Assembly: GCA_029851415.1 (NCBI GenBank)
Contig: CM056742.1
Span: forward strand, 12,875,736 to 12,939,735
Reading direction: 5' to 3'
DNA from: Eretmocerus hayati
Lineage: Eukaryota > Arthropoda > Insecta > Hymenoptera > Aphelinidae
Length of the DNA stretch: 64,000 bases
Positions within the stretch are counted from its first letter, which is position 1. Every line of letters begins with the position of its first letter. The position numbers were made by a program, and so were the translations under genes. The notes beneath the pieces were generated by a model that searched no databases, had not been told where the DNA came from, and saw nothing but the letters and a program-made list of their open reading frames with translations. This document shows, piece after piece, positions 11,925-21,901 of the stretch.

Positions 11925-12420
11925 TCGAAATTTTTCCACACAAAATTATTCAGAATATAGATATAAATTGACATCATTACTTCCAAAATTTTTCACATGT
12001 CAAATTCAAATTATTCAGAGTATAAACATAAATCGACATTATTACTTCCAGAATTTTTTCACACATCATTTCAGAAATATTCCGAGTATAGGTACTCAGA
12101 GATATAGATATAGTTCAATATAAATATAAATCGTAGTTCAAAAGATATAGTCCAATATTATCAAATTCGAATATTCATAGTATAAATATAAATCGTAGTT
12201 CAAAAGATATAGTTCAATATTATCAAATTCAAAATATTCATAGTATAAATATAAATCGTGATTTAAAATATTCAGGATATAGATATAGATGGACATTATT
12301 GCTTTCGAAAGTTTCCGCAAGTCAAATTCTAATATTCAGAATATAGGTATAATCGAACATTATTTTTTACCGTAGTTCAATGAATAAATATTATGCTGTG
12401 AGATTGAAATTACAAATTCT
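11925..12420. repeat. AT-rich ~65-bp tandem repeat inside the retrotransposon
   Basis: Successive units share words such as CATTATTACTTCCAGAATTT, CAAATTCAAATTATTCAGAG and ATAAATCGTAGTTCAAAAGA. The two best-matched neighbours start near 12126 and 12189. Units differ in length and by many substitutions. The ORF 12138-12320 is low complexity from this array and is not a gene. Confidence 0.6.
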
Positions 12421-14941
12421 ATCATATGGAGTGTTCTGAGTCTTCCAATGGCTCAAGTTATATTCCAAGGGGGTGTTTCTTTCACATTTCTTCCTCACTT
12501 TCCCCTTTTTCCCTCCGTTTTTTTTTCTTACAATTTACACCATAAGATCTCAACACTACGTTGACACTACGACTATAGTTAAAAAAAACTCGAATTTAAT
12601 CAGCATTTATTCCCACTTATCAATGATTCCTCTTTGATCTCTCATTTCTGAAATCCTTGAATTATAAATCCTCATCGGTCAATTTCCCGTCTTCTGTTCA
12701 TGGTGGGTTTCAAACTTGTGTCAAGACTCCGATATCAACTTATATTCTCAACTCTTTTATCACATCTTACCCACCAAATCCAGTGTGTCTACGATTCTGG
12801 AATTGGTCATATTTTTATCCCATCTAAATTTATGATTCCACTTCTCAAACTAACGAGCTTCCCTTTTATAGCTTATCCTTGAACAATTCAATCATACTTT
12901 ATCCGATTCAAATTTCATATTATCCTTTACAATGTCTCCTTTTCCTCATTCGTGTATTTTTTAGCTTTCTTTTTCTCATTTTCCATCCTTCAAGTCATCA
13001 CCCCGAGAAATCAAGTGCCAAACAGGAATATTTCCGAAAATTTCCTTAACATTTTGTGTTCTTGTTTTCCTTACGTCTCTCGCATTTACCCGGATTGCAA
13101 ACCCGTGAGCTTAGGGAAACTCTTCAGAAAACCCTGTGGGAAAAACTCGAAGAGAAACCTAGCCCAAGAGACAACCTACTCTACAGTATGCTGATGCACA
13201 TCCTATGAAATCATCAGCATACTTTACATTGTTGACTATCAACCTGAATTTTTCCTAAATGACTATCTTTACTGTTAAATGTTCTATCATTCTCGGTCAC
13301 AATGCTGTTCCGACCGTCCCTTTTTCCCATTTCCTCGTTGTTACAATAGCGCACAATAACAACGAGTGAAACCTTCAGCACTCTTGGCTAAAATCTGGCA
13401 ATTTGACAATCTAACAATAGTCACCGGCAATTTCTAAGCTTCCCTCCTCAAAAATTCTCACGCGACCATCAAGCAATTTCGAGGCCCGCTAATAATCGTA
13501 TGGTTGTGCGTTTCTATATTTCTATCCCCTCTCGAGATTTTTGAAGAAATCTCTCGGTATATAGGTATATCTAATACGATTACATACTATGTATGGCTGA
13601 ATCTGGCAATCGATATTTTACTTGATCCACATATTGTGATCCTTAAACTCTGAGATTCTACTTGTATTAAGGTTTCTCGTTTGGAATAACTAACTAGCTA
13701 TTTGTATATCCATCATATCTAACTGAAGTTATCGTAGTATCGGCGTCTTTAATTTTCCAAAGTTCTTTCATTACTTGAGATTCCCGCGGTCACCGGTGTT
13801 TGATCGTCTCTGCAGCATGTGGCCACCGTAAGACGTGTATATCGCGATGTCCGCGCATTCCTCATTGTGCATATGCATCAGGTATGGGTCTAGGAAACAT
13901 CAGATTCGAGATACGGTAAGTTGCGTAAGATCTCAACTATCATCCCTAAAATCGCTTCATGAACCCGTATCCATGATCAATTATCATAGGTAGTCTGCTC
14001 GCATCATGCCTCGCGTCTGCTCTCGAGCTTTTGGCCCTATATGTCATCGTTATCACGCTTTATGTTTCAGGGTCATGGGTATTCAAGGCACGAGTCGTCG
14101 CCGAGTGCGAATCGGTTTCTCGCATCACCCCGGCTCGTCAGTCTACAAAAAGGAGCCTACCCTTGATCGAGATCTCAATCTCCCGGCAAATTATAAAATC
14201 TCGATTTTCGCGTCGTAGATTCGTCCCATTTAGAAAATTTTGACTCTGGATCATGGTTTTCTACCTTTGAACCTACACACTTTGCTTTAGTCATTTCGAC
14301 ACTCCTAGTTATTTAATGAGAAGAATTCTTGGTCGCACGGCAAAAATGATTCGCCATGGAACTGTAAGGCTGCATAGCCAGGAGAGCAACACCAATTTTG
14401 TTATTATGACAAGCCATCGGGATGATTTCGTCTTTAATATCTCTGCCAAAATAGCTAACAATAACCTATAGATTGCAAAATACTTTGCTATTCCGCGGGA
14501 TCACAGTCACATTATGATTATTCTATCAGGAGACCCGTAAAATTTAGCTTGAAACGATACCAAATGAAGAGTGAATGTTAGTTATTCACAAGATTAGACC
14601 GATTATCTATAATGCAGGGTATGCCGGCGTTTCTAGTGTCTCTGGAACGAGTAATACGAAGTGCTGGTTGCACAAAACCTAGCAAGTAAGTAGAAAAAAA
14701 AACGAGGCATCCTAGCTTGTATTCCAATCAAGAACAACAAGGACCAGTTGATATTTTTCACTGCACACTCCTTGTCTAGCCCTAATTTAGCGAGCATTTC
14801 GTATTAATTCATTTAAACCTGATTCTATCCAATTATATACTCATAGATGCGACATGGAGAAACCGTGTTGTCGGATGCAAGTGCGACTGAATTATAATCC
14901 CTTTGCACGAATGCATCACGGATATTTGACCTTAATTTCGT

Positions 14942-15304
14942 TGGCGCCCCCGCTGCAGCCATGCAGCGCGGGCGCTCTGGTCCATTTTGCCTTCGGCGCC
15001 CTTGCTGCAGGCATGCAGCGCGGGCGCTCTATCAGTTCTCCGTTCCGGCGCCCCCGGTGCAGCCATGCAGCGCGGGCGTTCTATCAGCTCTGTTTCGGCG
15101 CCCCCACTGCAGCCATGCAGCGCGGGCGCTCGATCAATTCCTCCGTTTCGGCGCCCCCGCTGCAGCTATGCAGCGCGGGCGTTCTATCAGCTCTGTTTCG
15201 GCGCCCCCACTGCAGCCATGCAGCGCGGGCGCTCGATTAATTTCTCTGTTTCGGCGCCCCCGCTGCAGCTATGCAGCGCGGGCGTTCTATCAGTTTTCTG
15301 TTTA
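14942..15304. repeat. GC-rich hairpin minisatellite, seven ~51-bp units
   Basis: Seven units of 50-54 bp each contain the near-palindrome GGCGCCCCCGCTGCAG-CC-ATGCAGCGCGGGCGC followed by a variable pyrimidine-rich spacer such as TCTATCAGCTCTGTTTC. Every unit could fold into a strong hairpin in DNA or RNA. The overlapping ORFs in three plus-strand frames (14854-15364) come from the periodicity and run antisense to the retrotransposon. Confidence 0.85.
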
Positions 15305-15547
15305 GGAAACTTATACCCCCTTTTTTTTTATATGCGTGGTTGTTCTCCCAAATTGATTTGTTGAATAATTTGCCATATTTGCTCTTGTGCTATTAATTAT
15401 ATGTGTAGACCACCGTATGTTCTGAAGTTGCGTTAATAATTCTATTGATGTTTATAACTTATTGACATCATTCTCGATCCTGTTAAATGAATATTCAATA
15501 TAATTGAATTTATCTATGTAACCCAGTTTAGATTTTTATTTTTCTAG

Positions 15548-15800
15548 CCTCTTATGCTGCGCGGGCTCTCCAGTCTCCTTCTGCCTCTCCGCTGTTCGGG
15601 GGCCCTCCAGTTTCTTTCTGATTTTCTGCTGTTCGGGGGCCCTCGCGGCACTCTTGCCGCGCGGGCCCTCCAGTCTCTTCCTGATTTTCCGCTGGTCGGG
15701 GGCCCTCGCGGCACCCTTGCCGCGCGGTCCCTTCAGTCTCTTTCTGATTCTCAGTGGTTCGGGGGCCCTCGCGGCACCGCAGCCACGCGGGCCCTCTAGC
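15548..15800. repeat. GC-rich hairpin minisatellite, ~63-bp units
   Basis: Four to five units share GGGGGCCCTCGCGGCA..TTGCCGCGCGGGCCCTC and a spacer like CAGTCTCTTTCTGATTTTCC. The first two units are partial. It is unrelated in sequence to the 14942-15304 array but follows the same plan of GC hairpin plus pyrimidine spacer. ORFs at 15554-15857 are by-products. Confidence 0.8.
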
Positions 15801-16078
15801 TTATGTACTTATATCTATATGTTGTTCTTAAAATATGGATATGTTGGTGAGTATTAATTACAAAAAAAATTTTTCTTTATTTTTCTCACGCATTAATCTG
15901 GCTTCATCCGCGACTATTCGTTGCGTATGATTGCGTACCCGTGTTTGTTTCAATTTTCCGATTTTCCTTACATCTCTATGAATTACTGTGTGAATAGTAA
16001 TACTTAACGATTTTACGTTTTATCTGGCTTTAGAGCTATCTAACTTCGATCACTATAGCCAAGAGAGTGGTGGAGGCG

Positions 16079-19000
16079 TTATTCTCGTGTTATGATTGGA
16101 ATACAGGCTAGTTTCAGTTTATTCGCGTGAACAATCCTTTTCTTTCCTCTTTCCATCTCAATCTCTATATTCTCCCTATCCAATATCCTTGCAATTTTGT
16201 AAGGTCCCTTATATTGATCTTCTAGTTTGTTTGATCTTGGTTCGTTCAAGAGGTAAACATAATCATTTTCTCTGAAGATCTTGACGTGAGCTTTCCTGTC
16301 AAATAGTATCTTACTCTTTTCTTTCGATAATCTCAGACGTTCTGACGCTTTTGATTGACTCTCACTTATTTGATCTATTAGTTCATTCATCAGACTATCA
16401 TAAGTACGTGGTGTTCTGTTATCCGCAAAAGACGACGGTATTTTAGCTTTTCTACCGAAAATTAATTCGTAAGGCGTAAATCCTGTCGATTCTGAAATGC
16501 TGGTATTGAAAGAGAACAGCGCAGGCCCCAAAAAGTCAATCCAATTAGCTTTTCCTCCGTAAATCTTTAGGTATTCAATCAAGGTATGATGACTTCTCTC
16601 AATCATTCCTTGACTCTCGGGATGAAATGCGGTTGATTTGATACGCGTGATCTTGAATATTTTAGAAAATTCCCCCATTATTCCAGCTATCAAATTGGCT
16701 CCTTGATCTGATTGAATAACATCTGGGCATCCAAAACGCATGATGAAATCGTGTGCAAATTTTTCCGCGATAGTTACTGAATCGATGTTGGTTAGAGGCA
16801 CTGCTCCTGCATATTTTGTCAACACACATTGCCAAGTGAGTATGTATTTTTCCCCAGTAGCTGCGGTAGGCAGCGGTCCTACTATATCAATCTGTATCTT
16901 TTGTAGGCCCCTTTCTGGACAATCGGTGATCACCATTGGTTGTCTCGTTTTGATTCTAACCAGTTTTGACTTTTGACATTTGCTACAAAATTTTATAAAT
17001 TCTTTGACTTCGCTTTTCAGATTTTTCCAGTGAAAATTTTCGCGTATTTTTGCATATGTTGTTGCGATTCCCTTATGCCCTCCTGAAATTGATTCGTGGT
17101 TTTCTTTAATTATCAATTCGCGATCCTCGGGTCTGGGTATCCTTATTTCCCCTGAACAGATTGTGACTCCTACAGAATCACTCATCGATGTTTTAAAAAA
17201 TTCGAGTACGGTTGGCCAATAGCAATGTTCAAGGATATCATACGCTTTGCCTATGCTGATTGATTCTAATCCAAGTTTCGTTATGATATTTTTCGTCGTG
17301 AATAGCATGTCTAGGACATTGAGTTGAGTTGTACCCGAATCTACACTTCGTTTCACAAAAAGATGGATCACGAACTTCCCGTTTCTCTTGGTCACCAGAA
17401 TTTCATGAAGTTGCGGTGACTGTGACGTTATCTCCTCAAACTCAAAGAAATTCAGCTCCAGCAGTTTCTTGGTGATTCTCGATCTGACAACGCAATCCGA
17501 CGTGAAAAAGTGTAAAACATTATCATTTCTCATCCAAACGGCCAAATTACTGAAATATATTTCGTGTTGATCGATAACTTGTACTTGTTTCTGTTCAATT
17601 GCCTCAGAGCTGTCACAGAATTGTTGCGTCTCTCTCTCGATCTTACTACAGGTCAGGTGAGTGTCAGTTGTTGTTGTAGAACATGGATCGACATGCATAA
17701 ATGTTGAGGTGTTATCGTTATTAGTGTTAGGAGGAAATCGCGGGAATATCAATTCAGACATGTTATCATTAATCGAGGATGAAGCCATCTCTGCACTCCC
17801 CTCTACTAACGTAACTGAACTCGACTTTCGACTGACCATTGAGATGAGCCTAGTATCGTTGGTTTGTGTTGTATGTGGACTCTTTCTAGTCTGATACATT
17901 CCATTTTCGCTGGCGTTCGTTGCAGCTGGACTCTCTTTAGCCCGATTCAATTCATTGTTGCTGGCGTTCGGTGCAGCTGGACTCTCTTTAGTCCGATTCG
18001 ATTCATTGTTGCTGGCGTTCGATGCAGCTGGACTCTCTTTAGTCCGATTCGATTCATTGTTGCTGGCGTTCGATGCAGCTGGACTCTCTTTAGTCCGATT
18101 CGATTCATTGTTGCTGGCGTTCGATGCAGCTGGACTCTCTTTAGTCCGATTCGATTCATTGTTGCTGGCGTTCGATGCAGCTGGACTCTCTTTAGTCCGA
18201 TTCGATTCATTGTTGCTGGCGTTCGATGCAGCTGGACTCTCTTTAGTCCGATTCGATTCATTGTTGCTGGCGTTCGATGCAGCTGGACTCTCTTTAGTCC
18301 GATTCGATTCATGATCTTTGTTCTCAACGACGTGTGAAACCAACTTTTCTGCACAGCCCGGGCAATCGCATCTTTCAATATTCGTGAAGTTTGTCACTGT
18401 GTCTATTGTATATGACTCGATTTCGTCTCTATTACGGTCCGTATCATTCTCATCGTCCGCTTGTTCAGCTGGATTCCTAGATAAAGCATCTGCGTTCAAA
18501 TTGTGAGCGCCTCTCTTAAATTTTATCTCGTAATCATGTTCATTCAGCAAAACTCTCCATCGCACCAGTCGTGATGATGGATCTTTACAACTGTTCACCC
18601 AAACGAGTGGCCTGTGATCGGTCACTAAAATGAATTTATTTCCAAAAATGTACGGCCGATATTGTTTGATCCCGAAAATGATGGCTGCTAACTCTTTCTC
18701 AATTACGGAGTACCTCTGTTCTGTGGAATTAAGGGTCCTCGACGCGTATGCTATTGGTAAATCGCTTCCAATCTCACCTTGACTCAAAATTGCAGAAATC
18801 GCAAAAAACGAAGCATCTGTAGTTATTATGAAGACCGTGCCGTCGAATTTAGGGTAGCGTAAGATAGTATCTGAGCATAATATACTCTTAAGTTCCTCAA
18901 AAGCTCTTTGTTCTGTCTCCCCCCAAGTGAATTTGACTCCCTTCTTCGACAGTAATGTCAGAGGTTTTGCTATCTTTGCAAAGTCGGGTATGAATCGTCG

Positions 19001-19450
19001 ATAGTACCCTGCGAGCCCCAAGAATTGTTTTACGTTCCTCTCGGTTTTGGGTTTTGGAAAGTTTTGTACCGCTGATACCTTCTTTGGGTCGGGTTTCACG
19101 CCTTCTTGTCCCACTCTGTGTCCTAAGTATGTTATTTCCTTTTTGAGAAAGGAGCACTTGTTCGGTTGGAACATGAGACCATGGTCTCTGAATCTCGCGA
19201 GCAACTTCCTCATTCTATTGTAGTGATCCTTTATCGATGACGCAAATACGATTACGTCATCGACGTATATCAGGCATTCTACGTTGTTTAATCCGGATAA
19301 AATGTTCGTTAATGCCCGGGTGAAGCAAATTGGCGAGTTTTTGAGGCCCATAGGAAGGCGTCTGAACCTATAGTGCTTACTACTAGTCGAAAAGCTGGTT
19401 TTATCAGCCGATTCCTCATCAATTAATAATTGATAGAATCCCGAAGCCAA
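16079..19450 (-). CDS. pol: Pol, second part: RT core, RNase H, repeat linker, integrase
   Basis: A 1123-codon open frame covering most of Gypsy-type Pol. Seen in order: RT palm with the catalytic YVDD box (about residues 62-65) and an upstream LPMGLKNSP motif; RNase H starting near residue 207 (TTDAS) with a later TDHRPL motif; a linker with eight 17-residue tandem repeats (about 379-514); an HHCC zinc region (HESISGGHKG .. FCSKCQ); and an integrase core with its first Asp in QIDIVG, its second in QSDQGA and its Glu in SQGMIERSH. A basic C-terminal segment follows. The frame has no genuine AUG at its head. It continues the RT begun in the neighbouring frame (19423-20646) across a frameshift at a ten-base G tract, so this copy should not make full-length Pol. 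Confidence 0.93.
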   Translation of the reverse strand: MASGFYQLLIDEESADKTSFSTSSKHYRFRRLPMGLKNSPICFTRALTNILSGLNNVECLIYVDDVIVFASSIKDHYNRMRKLLARFRDHGLMFQPNKCSFLKKEITYLGHRVGQEGVKPDPKKVSAVQNFPKPKTERNVKQFLGLAGYYRRFIPDFAKIAKPLTLLSKKGVKFTWGETEQRAFEELKSILCSDTILRYPKFDGTVFIITTDASFFAISAILSQGEIGSDLPIAYASRTLNSTEQRYSVIEKELAAIIFGIKQYRPYIFGNKFILVTDHRPLVWVNSCKDPSSRLVRWRVLLNEHDYEIKFKRGAHNLNADALSRNPAEQADDENDTDRNRDEIESYTIDTVTNFTNIERCDCPGCAEKLVSHVVENKDHESNRTKESPAASNASNNESNRTKESPAASNASNNESNRTKESPAASNASNNESNRTKESPAASNASNNESNRTKESPAASNASNNESNRTKESPAASNASNNESNRTKESPAAPNASNNELNRAKESPAATNASENGMYQTRKSPHTTQTNDTRLISMVSRKSSSVTLVEGSAEMASSSINDNMSELIFPRFPPNTNNDNTSTFMHVDPCSTTTTDTHLTCSKIERETQQFCDSSEAIEQKQVQVIDQHEIYFSNLAVWMRNDNVLHFFTSDCVVRSRITKKLLELNFFEFEEITSQSPQLHEILVTKRNGKFVIHLFVKRSVDSGTTQLNVLDMLFTTKNIITKLGLESISIGKAYDILEHCYWPTVLEFFKTSMSDSVGVTICSGEIRIPRPEDRELIIKENHESISGGHKGIATTYAKIRENFHWKNLKSEVKEFIKFCSKCQKSKLVRIKTRQPMVITDCPERGLQKIQIDIVGPLPTAATGEKYILTWQCVLTKYAGAVPLTNIDSVTIAEKFAHDFIMRFGCPDVIQSDQGANLIAGIMGEFSKIFKITRIKSTAFHPESQGMIERSHHTLIEYLKIYGGKANWIDFLGPALFSFNTSISESTGFTPYELIFGRKAKIPSSFADNRTPRTYDSLMNELIDQISESQSKASERLRLSKEKSKILFDRKAHVKIFRENDYVYLLNEPRSNKLEDQYKGPYKIARILDRENIEIEMERGKKRIVHANKLKLACIPIITRE
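17909..18316 (-). repeat. Eight tandem 51-bp repeats within pol
   Basis: Eight 51-bp units, each coding 17 residues of the type NESNRTKESPAASNASN. Six are almost identical; the two at the integrase-proximal end have diverged (ESPAAP, ESPAAT), and a ninth degenerate remnant follows. The unit length keeps the pol frame. Antisense ORFs here (17864-18337 and 17955-18314 on plus; 17947-18378 on minus in another frame) are by-products. Confidence 0.92.
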
Positions 19451-20667
19451 ATCAAGTACTGAGAAATATTTAGCCCCCCCCCCAACCTATCCAAAATGTC
19501 GGTAATATTTGGCAGTGGATGTATTTCTGATACTGTAACCTTATTCAAAGCTCTGTAATCAATAACGAGTCTCCACTGTTTTTCACCTTTATCATTATCC
19601 TTTTTAGGGACGATCCATAAGGGAGCGTTCCAAGCACTAGTTGATTCTTCGATTATTCCCTGTTCTAATAATTTATTGATTTGTCTCTCGATTTCGTCTT
19701 TCAGCCTAAACGGGTTTCTGTACTGTCTTATATTTATCGGGGTCTCGGTTGTCGTCACTATCTTGTGTTTTATGTCCTTTACACAACCTAAAGTGTCACC
19801 GGGAAGATAAAATTGAAATGGGAATTCTCGGACGAGTTTGATCATGCTCTCCCTTTCCTCTCCATTTAATTCATCTAATTTCATTATCCCTATCAACTCG
19901 GTCACTCTCTTGTCAATCTCCGATCGATCTTTACAATTAACCGTCCTGATCTCCTTGGGGACGGCACAGAACTCCTCAAGTTTCAATGGTGGTATTGATA
20001 TGGATATGTCATTCGAGTTCGTATTATAAATGTAAAGTGTTCCTCTTCCATTCGATTTTTTCACTAAGGATTCTCCTATGAAAATTCCGGGTCCTGCGTT
20101 CAATCTCTCAATATACCCTTCATCCAAAGGCGAGTCCTGTAATTCTATGCTTACTAGTTTTTTAGATCTCGCTGGGAGTGTGCAATTTGTTATATGTATC
20201 GGTGCGAACTCAATCTCTTGATCTTCAATTTTAAGAATGTTTGTTTTGAATGACAAATTTGCTTCGTGTTTTTTCAGAAATCGTACCCCTAGTAGGCCAT
20301 CATAACTGATCGCGAAATTTCCCGGCACTATAAAAAACTCGCAAGGTAAACAATTCTCAAATTCCAACGTGACACATCCTAGTGTATCTATAAGTTTATC
20401 ATCTATACCGGTCAGTTTTACCTTTTTTGTAAAATTGATTTTCGTACCGTCTCTCAAAAAAGTCTCCTTGAGTAGATTCACTTCCGCGCCAGTGTCTATT
20501 AAAAATCTTATTTCTGACTTAAGATCCTTGCTCTTCAGTGTTACCGTAGGACACTGTCTTTTCATCGATGAACATGTTAGAATAACCCGTGTTTCGGGAT
20601 CTGAGTGCAGCGTCTCCGGTTCCTTCCCATTGAAGCACTCGTTCAATGAGTCGGTTTGGAGTTTAAA
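19423..20667 (-). CDS. pol: Pol, first part: protease and N-terminal RT (frameshifted)
   Basis: This frame overlaps the end of gag and is -1 relative to it. It carries the aspartic protease signature LIDTGAEV (Asp near residue 51, counting from the TTG at 20646) and then the RT fingers: a DEIERQINKLLEQGIIEEST motif, APLWIVPKK and WRLVIDYRALN. It should be entered by ribosomal -1 frameshifting at TTTAAAC (20661-20667), since there is no AUG at its start. At 19474-19483 a run of ten G on the minus strand puts the following codons out of frame, and the frame ends a few codons later at 19423 while RT continues at 19450. Compared with the expected continuation, the tract is two bases too long or one too short. 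Confidence 0.88.
   Translation of the reverse strand, partial: FKLQTDSLNECFNGKEPETLHSDPETRVILTCSSMKRQCPTVTLKSKDLKSEIRFLIDTGAEVNLLKETFLRDGTKINFTKKVKLTGIDDKLIDTLGCVTLEFENCLPCEFFIVPGNFAISYDGLLGVRFLKKHEANLSFKTNILKIEDQEIEFAPIHITNCTLPARSKKLVSIELQDSPLDEGYIERLNAGPGIFIGESLVKKSNGRGTLYIYNTNSNDISISIPPLKLEEFCAVPKEIRTVNCKDRSEIDKRVTELIGIMKLDELNGEERESMIKLVREFPFQFYLPGDTLGCVKDIKHKIVTTTETPINIRQYRNPFRLKDEIERQINKLLEQGIIEESTSAWNAPLWIVPKKDNDKGEKQWRLVIDYRALNKVTVSEIHPLPNITDILDRLGGGLNISQYLIWLRDSINY
19474..19483 (-). pseudogene. Frameshifting G10 tract in pol RT
   Basis: A homopolymer of ten C on the plus strand. Upstream of it the RT reads in one frame and downstream in another, with no other break in pol. It is either a real inactivating indel or a homopolymer error in the assembly. 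Confidence 0.8.
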
Positions 20668-21872
20668 TTCCTCGTGAGATTATTTCGGGCGAAATCCGCT
20701 TGTTTGGGATCGTGTTGCCGTCTTTGTTCGTAAACAGGTCGGTTTCGATTCTTTTTCCTACACGCTCTTTCTAAATGTCCAACTATTCCACACCTGTTAC
20801 AGGTTTTATCTGCATGTCGGCAATCGCGTCGCGTATGCCCCGTTGTTCCGCAGCAAATACACTTTCTCTCGTACGGTTTCATTGAACGCATATTATTCCC
20901 AGAGATTACCCTATTCGCATCCCTAACGTGTCTATTTTTGCAATTTCGGCTTGAATGCCCGTATTCTCCGCAGTTGTAGCAACGTGTAACGTTTGGATAT
21001 TTGTCCCGGTTGGTGTCGACAGAATTTATGTTAACTAGAGGTTTCTCATATCTGTTGTGTAATGTACGATGGTTTTTCAATTGTTCTTCTATTCTCATCG
21101 CGGCATCTATGGCCTTATCCAATGAGTCGAAATTTTCGGCTCTCAATTGATAGAGATATTGTTCACTCAGCCCATTTATGAAACAGACTATCGTATTCTT
21201 GATTATCGATTCCGTCATCCCATTTGATGCGATACCGTCCATGTCACTACCGTTAGCTTCTAATAGATTTGTCTGAAGTTGTAGTACCCTAAGTCCGTAT
21301 TCTGATACGGTCTCATCTTCTTTTTTCACGATTTTCGATAGCTCGAGTTGTAAGCCGAATACGTTTTTGAAGGGGTCAAACGCTCTTTTCAGATCGCTGA
21401 ACAATGCCGTTAGAGTGTTGTATTTCTTTGATTCTACGTATCTCTTTGCTTGTCCTGTAACCCGTGATTTAACTATTCTCGCAAAGATGCATCTATCAGG
21501 GTGACTGATTAATGACTCTATATCAGTGCATTCGTTAATGAAGGTTGATACTGAAATATTTTTCCCGTCAAAATTTGGTAGCAATTTTATGGCCTCAGAA
21601 ATTGACAGCATTCTCTTATTATGATTCTCCGGTGTGTAATTCACACTCAAGTTTGACACGGTGCTCCTTGTATCGGGATTTTCGGTGGCTAATGATCCTG
21701 AACCGCTTGGGTTTCTCTGATTTACGGGGATCGCGACAGTTAACTCCGTTGTTTGTGGCACGCTTTCCATTGTTGTCCTGTTTTGTATTGTTTCAATCTC
21801 GTCTATATCCCTGGGTCCGGGGTTGAGTCTCGGTGACTTCCGGACCCTTACAGTTCCCCGAGTTCTCGACAT
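20643..21872 (-). CDS. gag: Gag with three CCHC zinc knuckles
   Basis: 409 codons from ATG at 21872 to TGA at 20645-20643. The N-terminal ~80 residues are polar and probably disordered. A helical capsid-like region follows (about 95-290, with the FDGKN.. and ..AFDPFKNVFG stretches typical of Gypsy Gag). The C-terminus has three CX2CX4HX4C knuckles (CYNCGEYGHSSRNC, CICCGTTGHTRRDC, CNRCGIVGHLERAC) and a basic tail. Three knuckles is more than the one or two common in Gypsy elements. It packages the genomic RNA and forms the particle. It lies 29 bp after the preceding small ORF. Confidence 0.93.
   Translation of the reverse strand: MSRTRGTVRVRKSPRLNPGPRDIDEIETIQNRTTMESVPQTTELTVAIPVNQRNPSGSGSLATENPDTRSTVSNLSVNYTPENHNKRMLSISEAIKLLPNFDGKNISVSTFINECTDIESLISHPDRCIFARIVKSRVTGQAKRYVESKKYNTLTALFSDLKRAFDPFKNVFGLQLELSKIVKKEDETVSEYGLRVLQLQTNLLEANGSDMDGIASNGMTESIIKNTIVCFINGLSEQYLYQLRAENFDSLDKAIDAAMRIEEQLKNHRTLHNRYEKPLVNINSVDTNRDKYPNVTRCYNCGEYGHSSRNCKNRHVRDANRVISGNNMRSMKPYERKCICCGTTGHTRRDCRHADKTCNRCGIVGHLERACRKKNRNRPVYEQRRQHDPKQADFARNNLTRNLNSKPTH
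20661..20667 (-). promoter_or_regulatory. Programmed -1 frameshift heptamer TTTAAAC
   Basis: In the gag frame the site reads T TTA AAC (Leu-Asn), eight codons before and including the region that ends at the gag TGA (20645-20643). A -1 slip continues as TTT AAA CTC into the open pol frame. This fits the X XXY YYZ rule exactly. A downstream pseudoknot or stem was not evaluated. Confidence 0.8.
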
Positions 21873-21901
21873 CTTATTTGATTACGTAAAGTTGTTGTAA
21901 A

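Larger units (their letters stand above)
11757..16078 (-). other. 4.3-kb non-coding 3' region of the retrotransposon
   Basis: Between the pol stop and the polypurine tract there is no sense ORF of protein quality and no recognisable envelope. The region holds an AT-rich ~65-bp tandem repeat (about 11925-12420), unremarkable sequence to about 14850, and two GC-rich hairpin arrays (14942-15304 and 15548-15800). Because it lies inside the LTRs it should be part of the genomic RNA. Insertion of a second element inside the retrotransposon is possible, but no boundaries were found. Confidence 0.65.

Noticed and set aside
14854..15364. Three overlapping ~120-codon plus-strand ORFs, Cys/Ala/Pro-rich
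   Set aside because: They arise from a 51-bp GC-rich tandem repeat with no stops in several frames, and they are antisense to the retrotransposon.
11757..16078. Envelope gene after pol in the 14.4-kb element
   Set aside because: No minus-strand ORF with signal peptide, membrane segment or F-type motifs was found, so the element is not called a retrovirus.
14942..18316. CRISPR-like regular arrays
   Set aside because: These are tandem minisatellites without unique spacers in a eukaryotic genome; CRISPR does not apply.
17864..18378. Repetitive ORFs overlapping the pol repeats (157 and 119 codons on plus, 143 on minus in another frame)
   Set aside because: By-products of the 51-bp repeats in pol; the real frame is the integrase-containing one.
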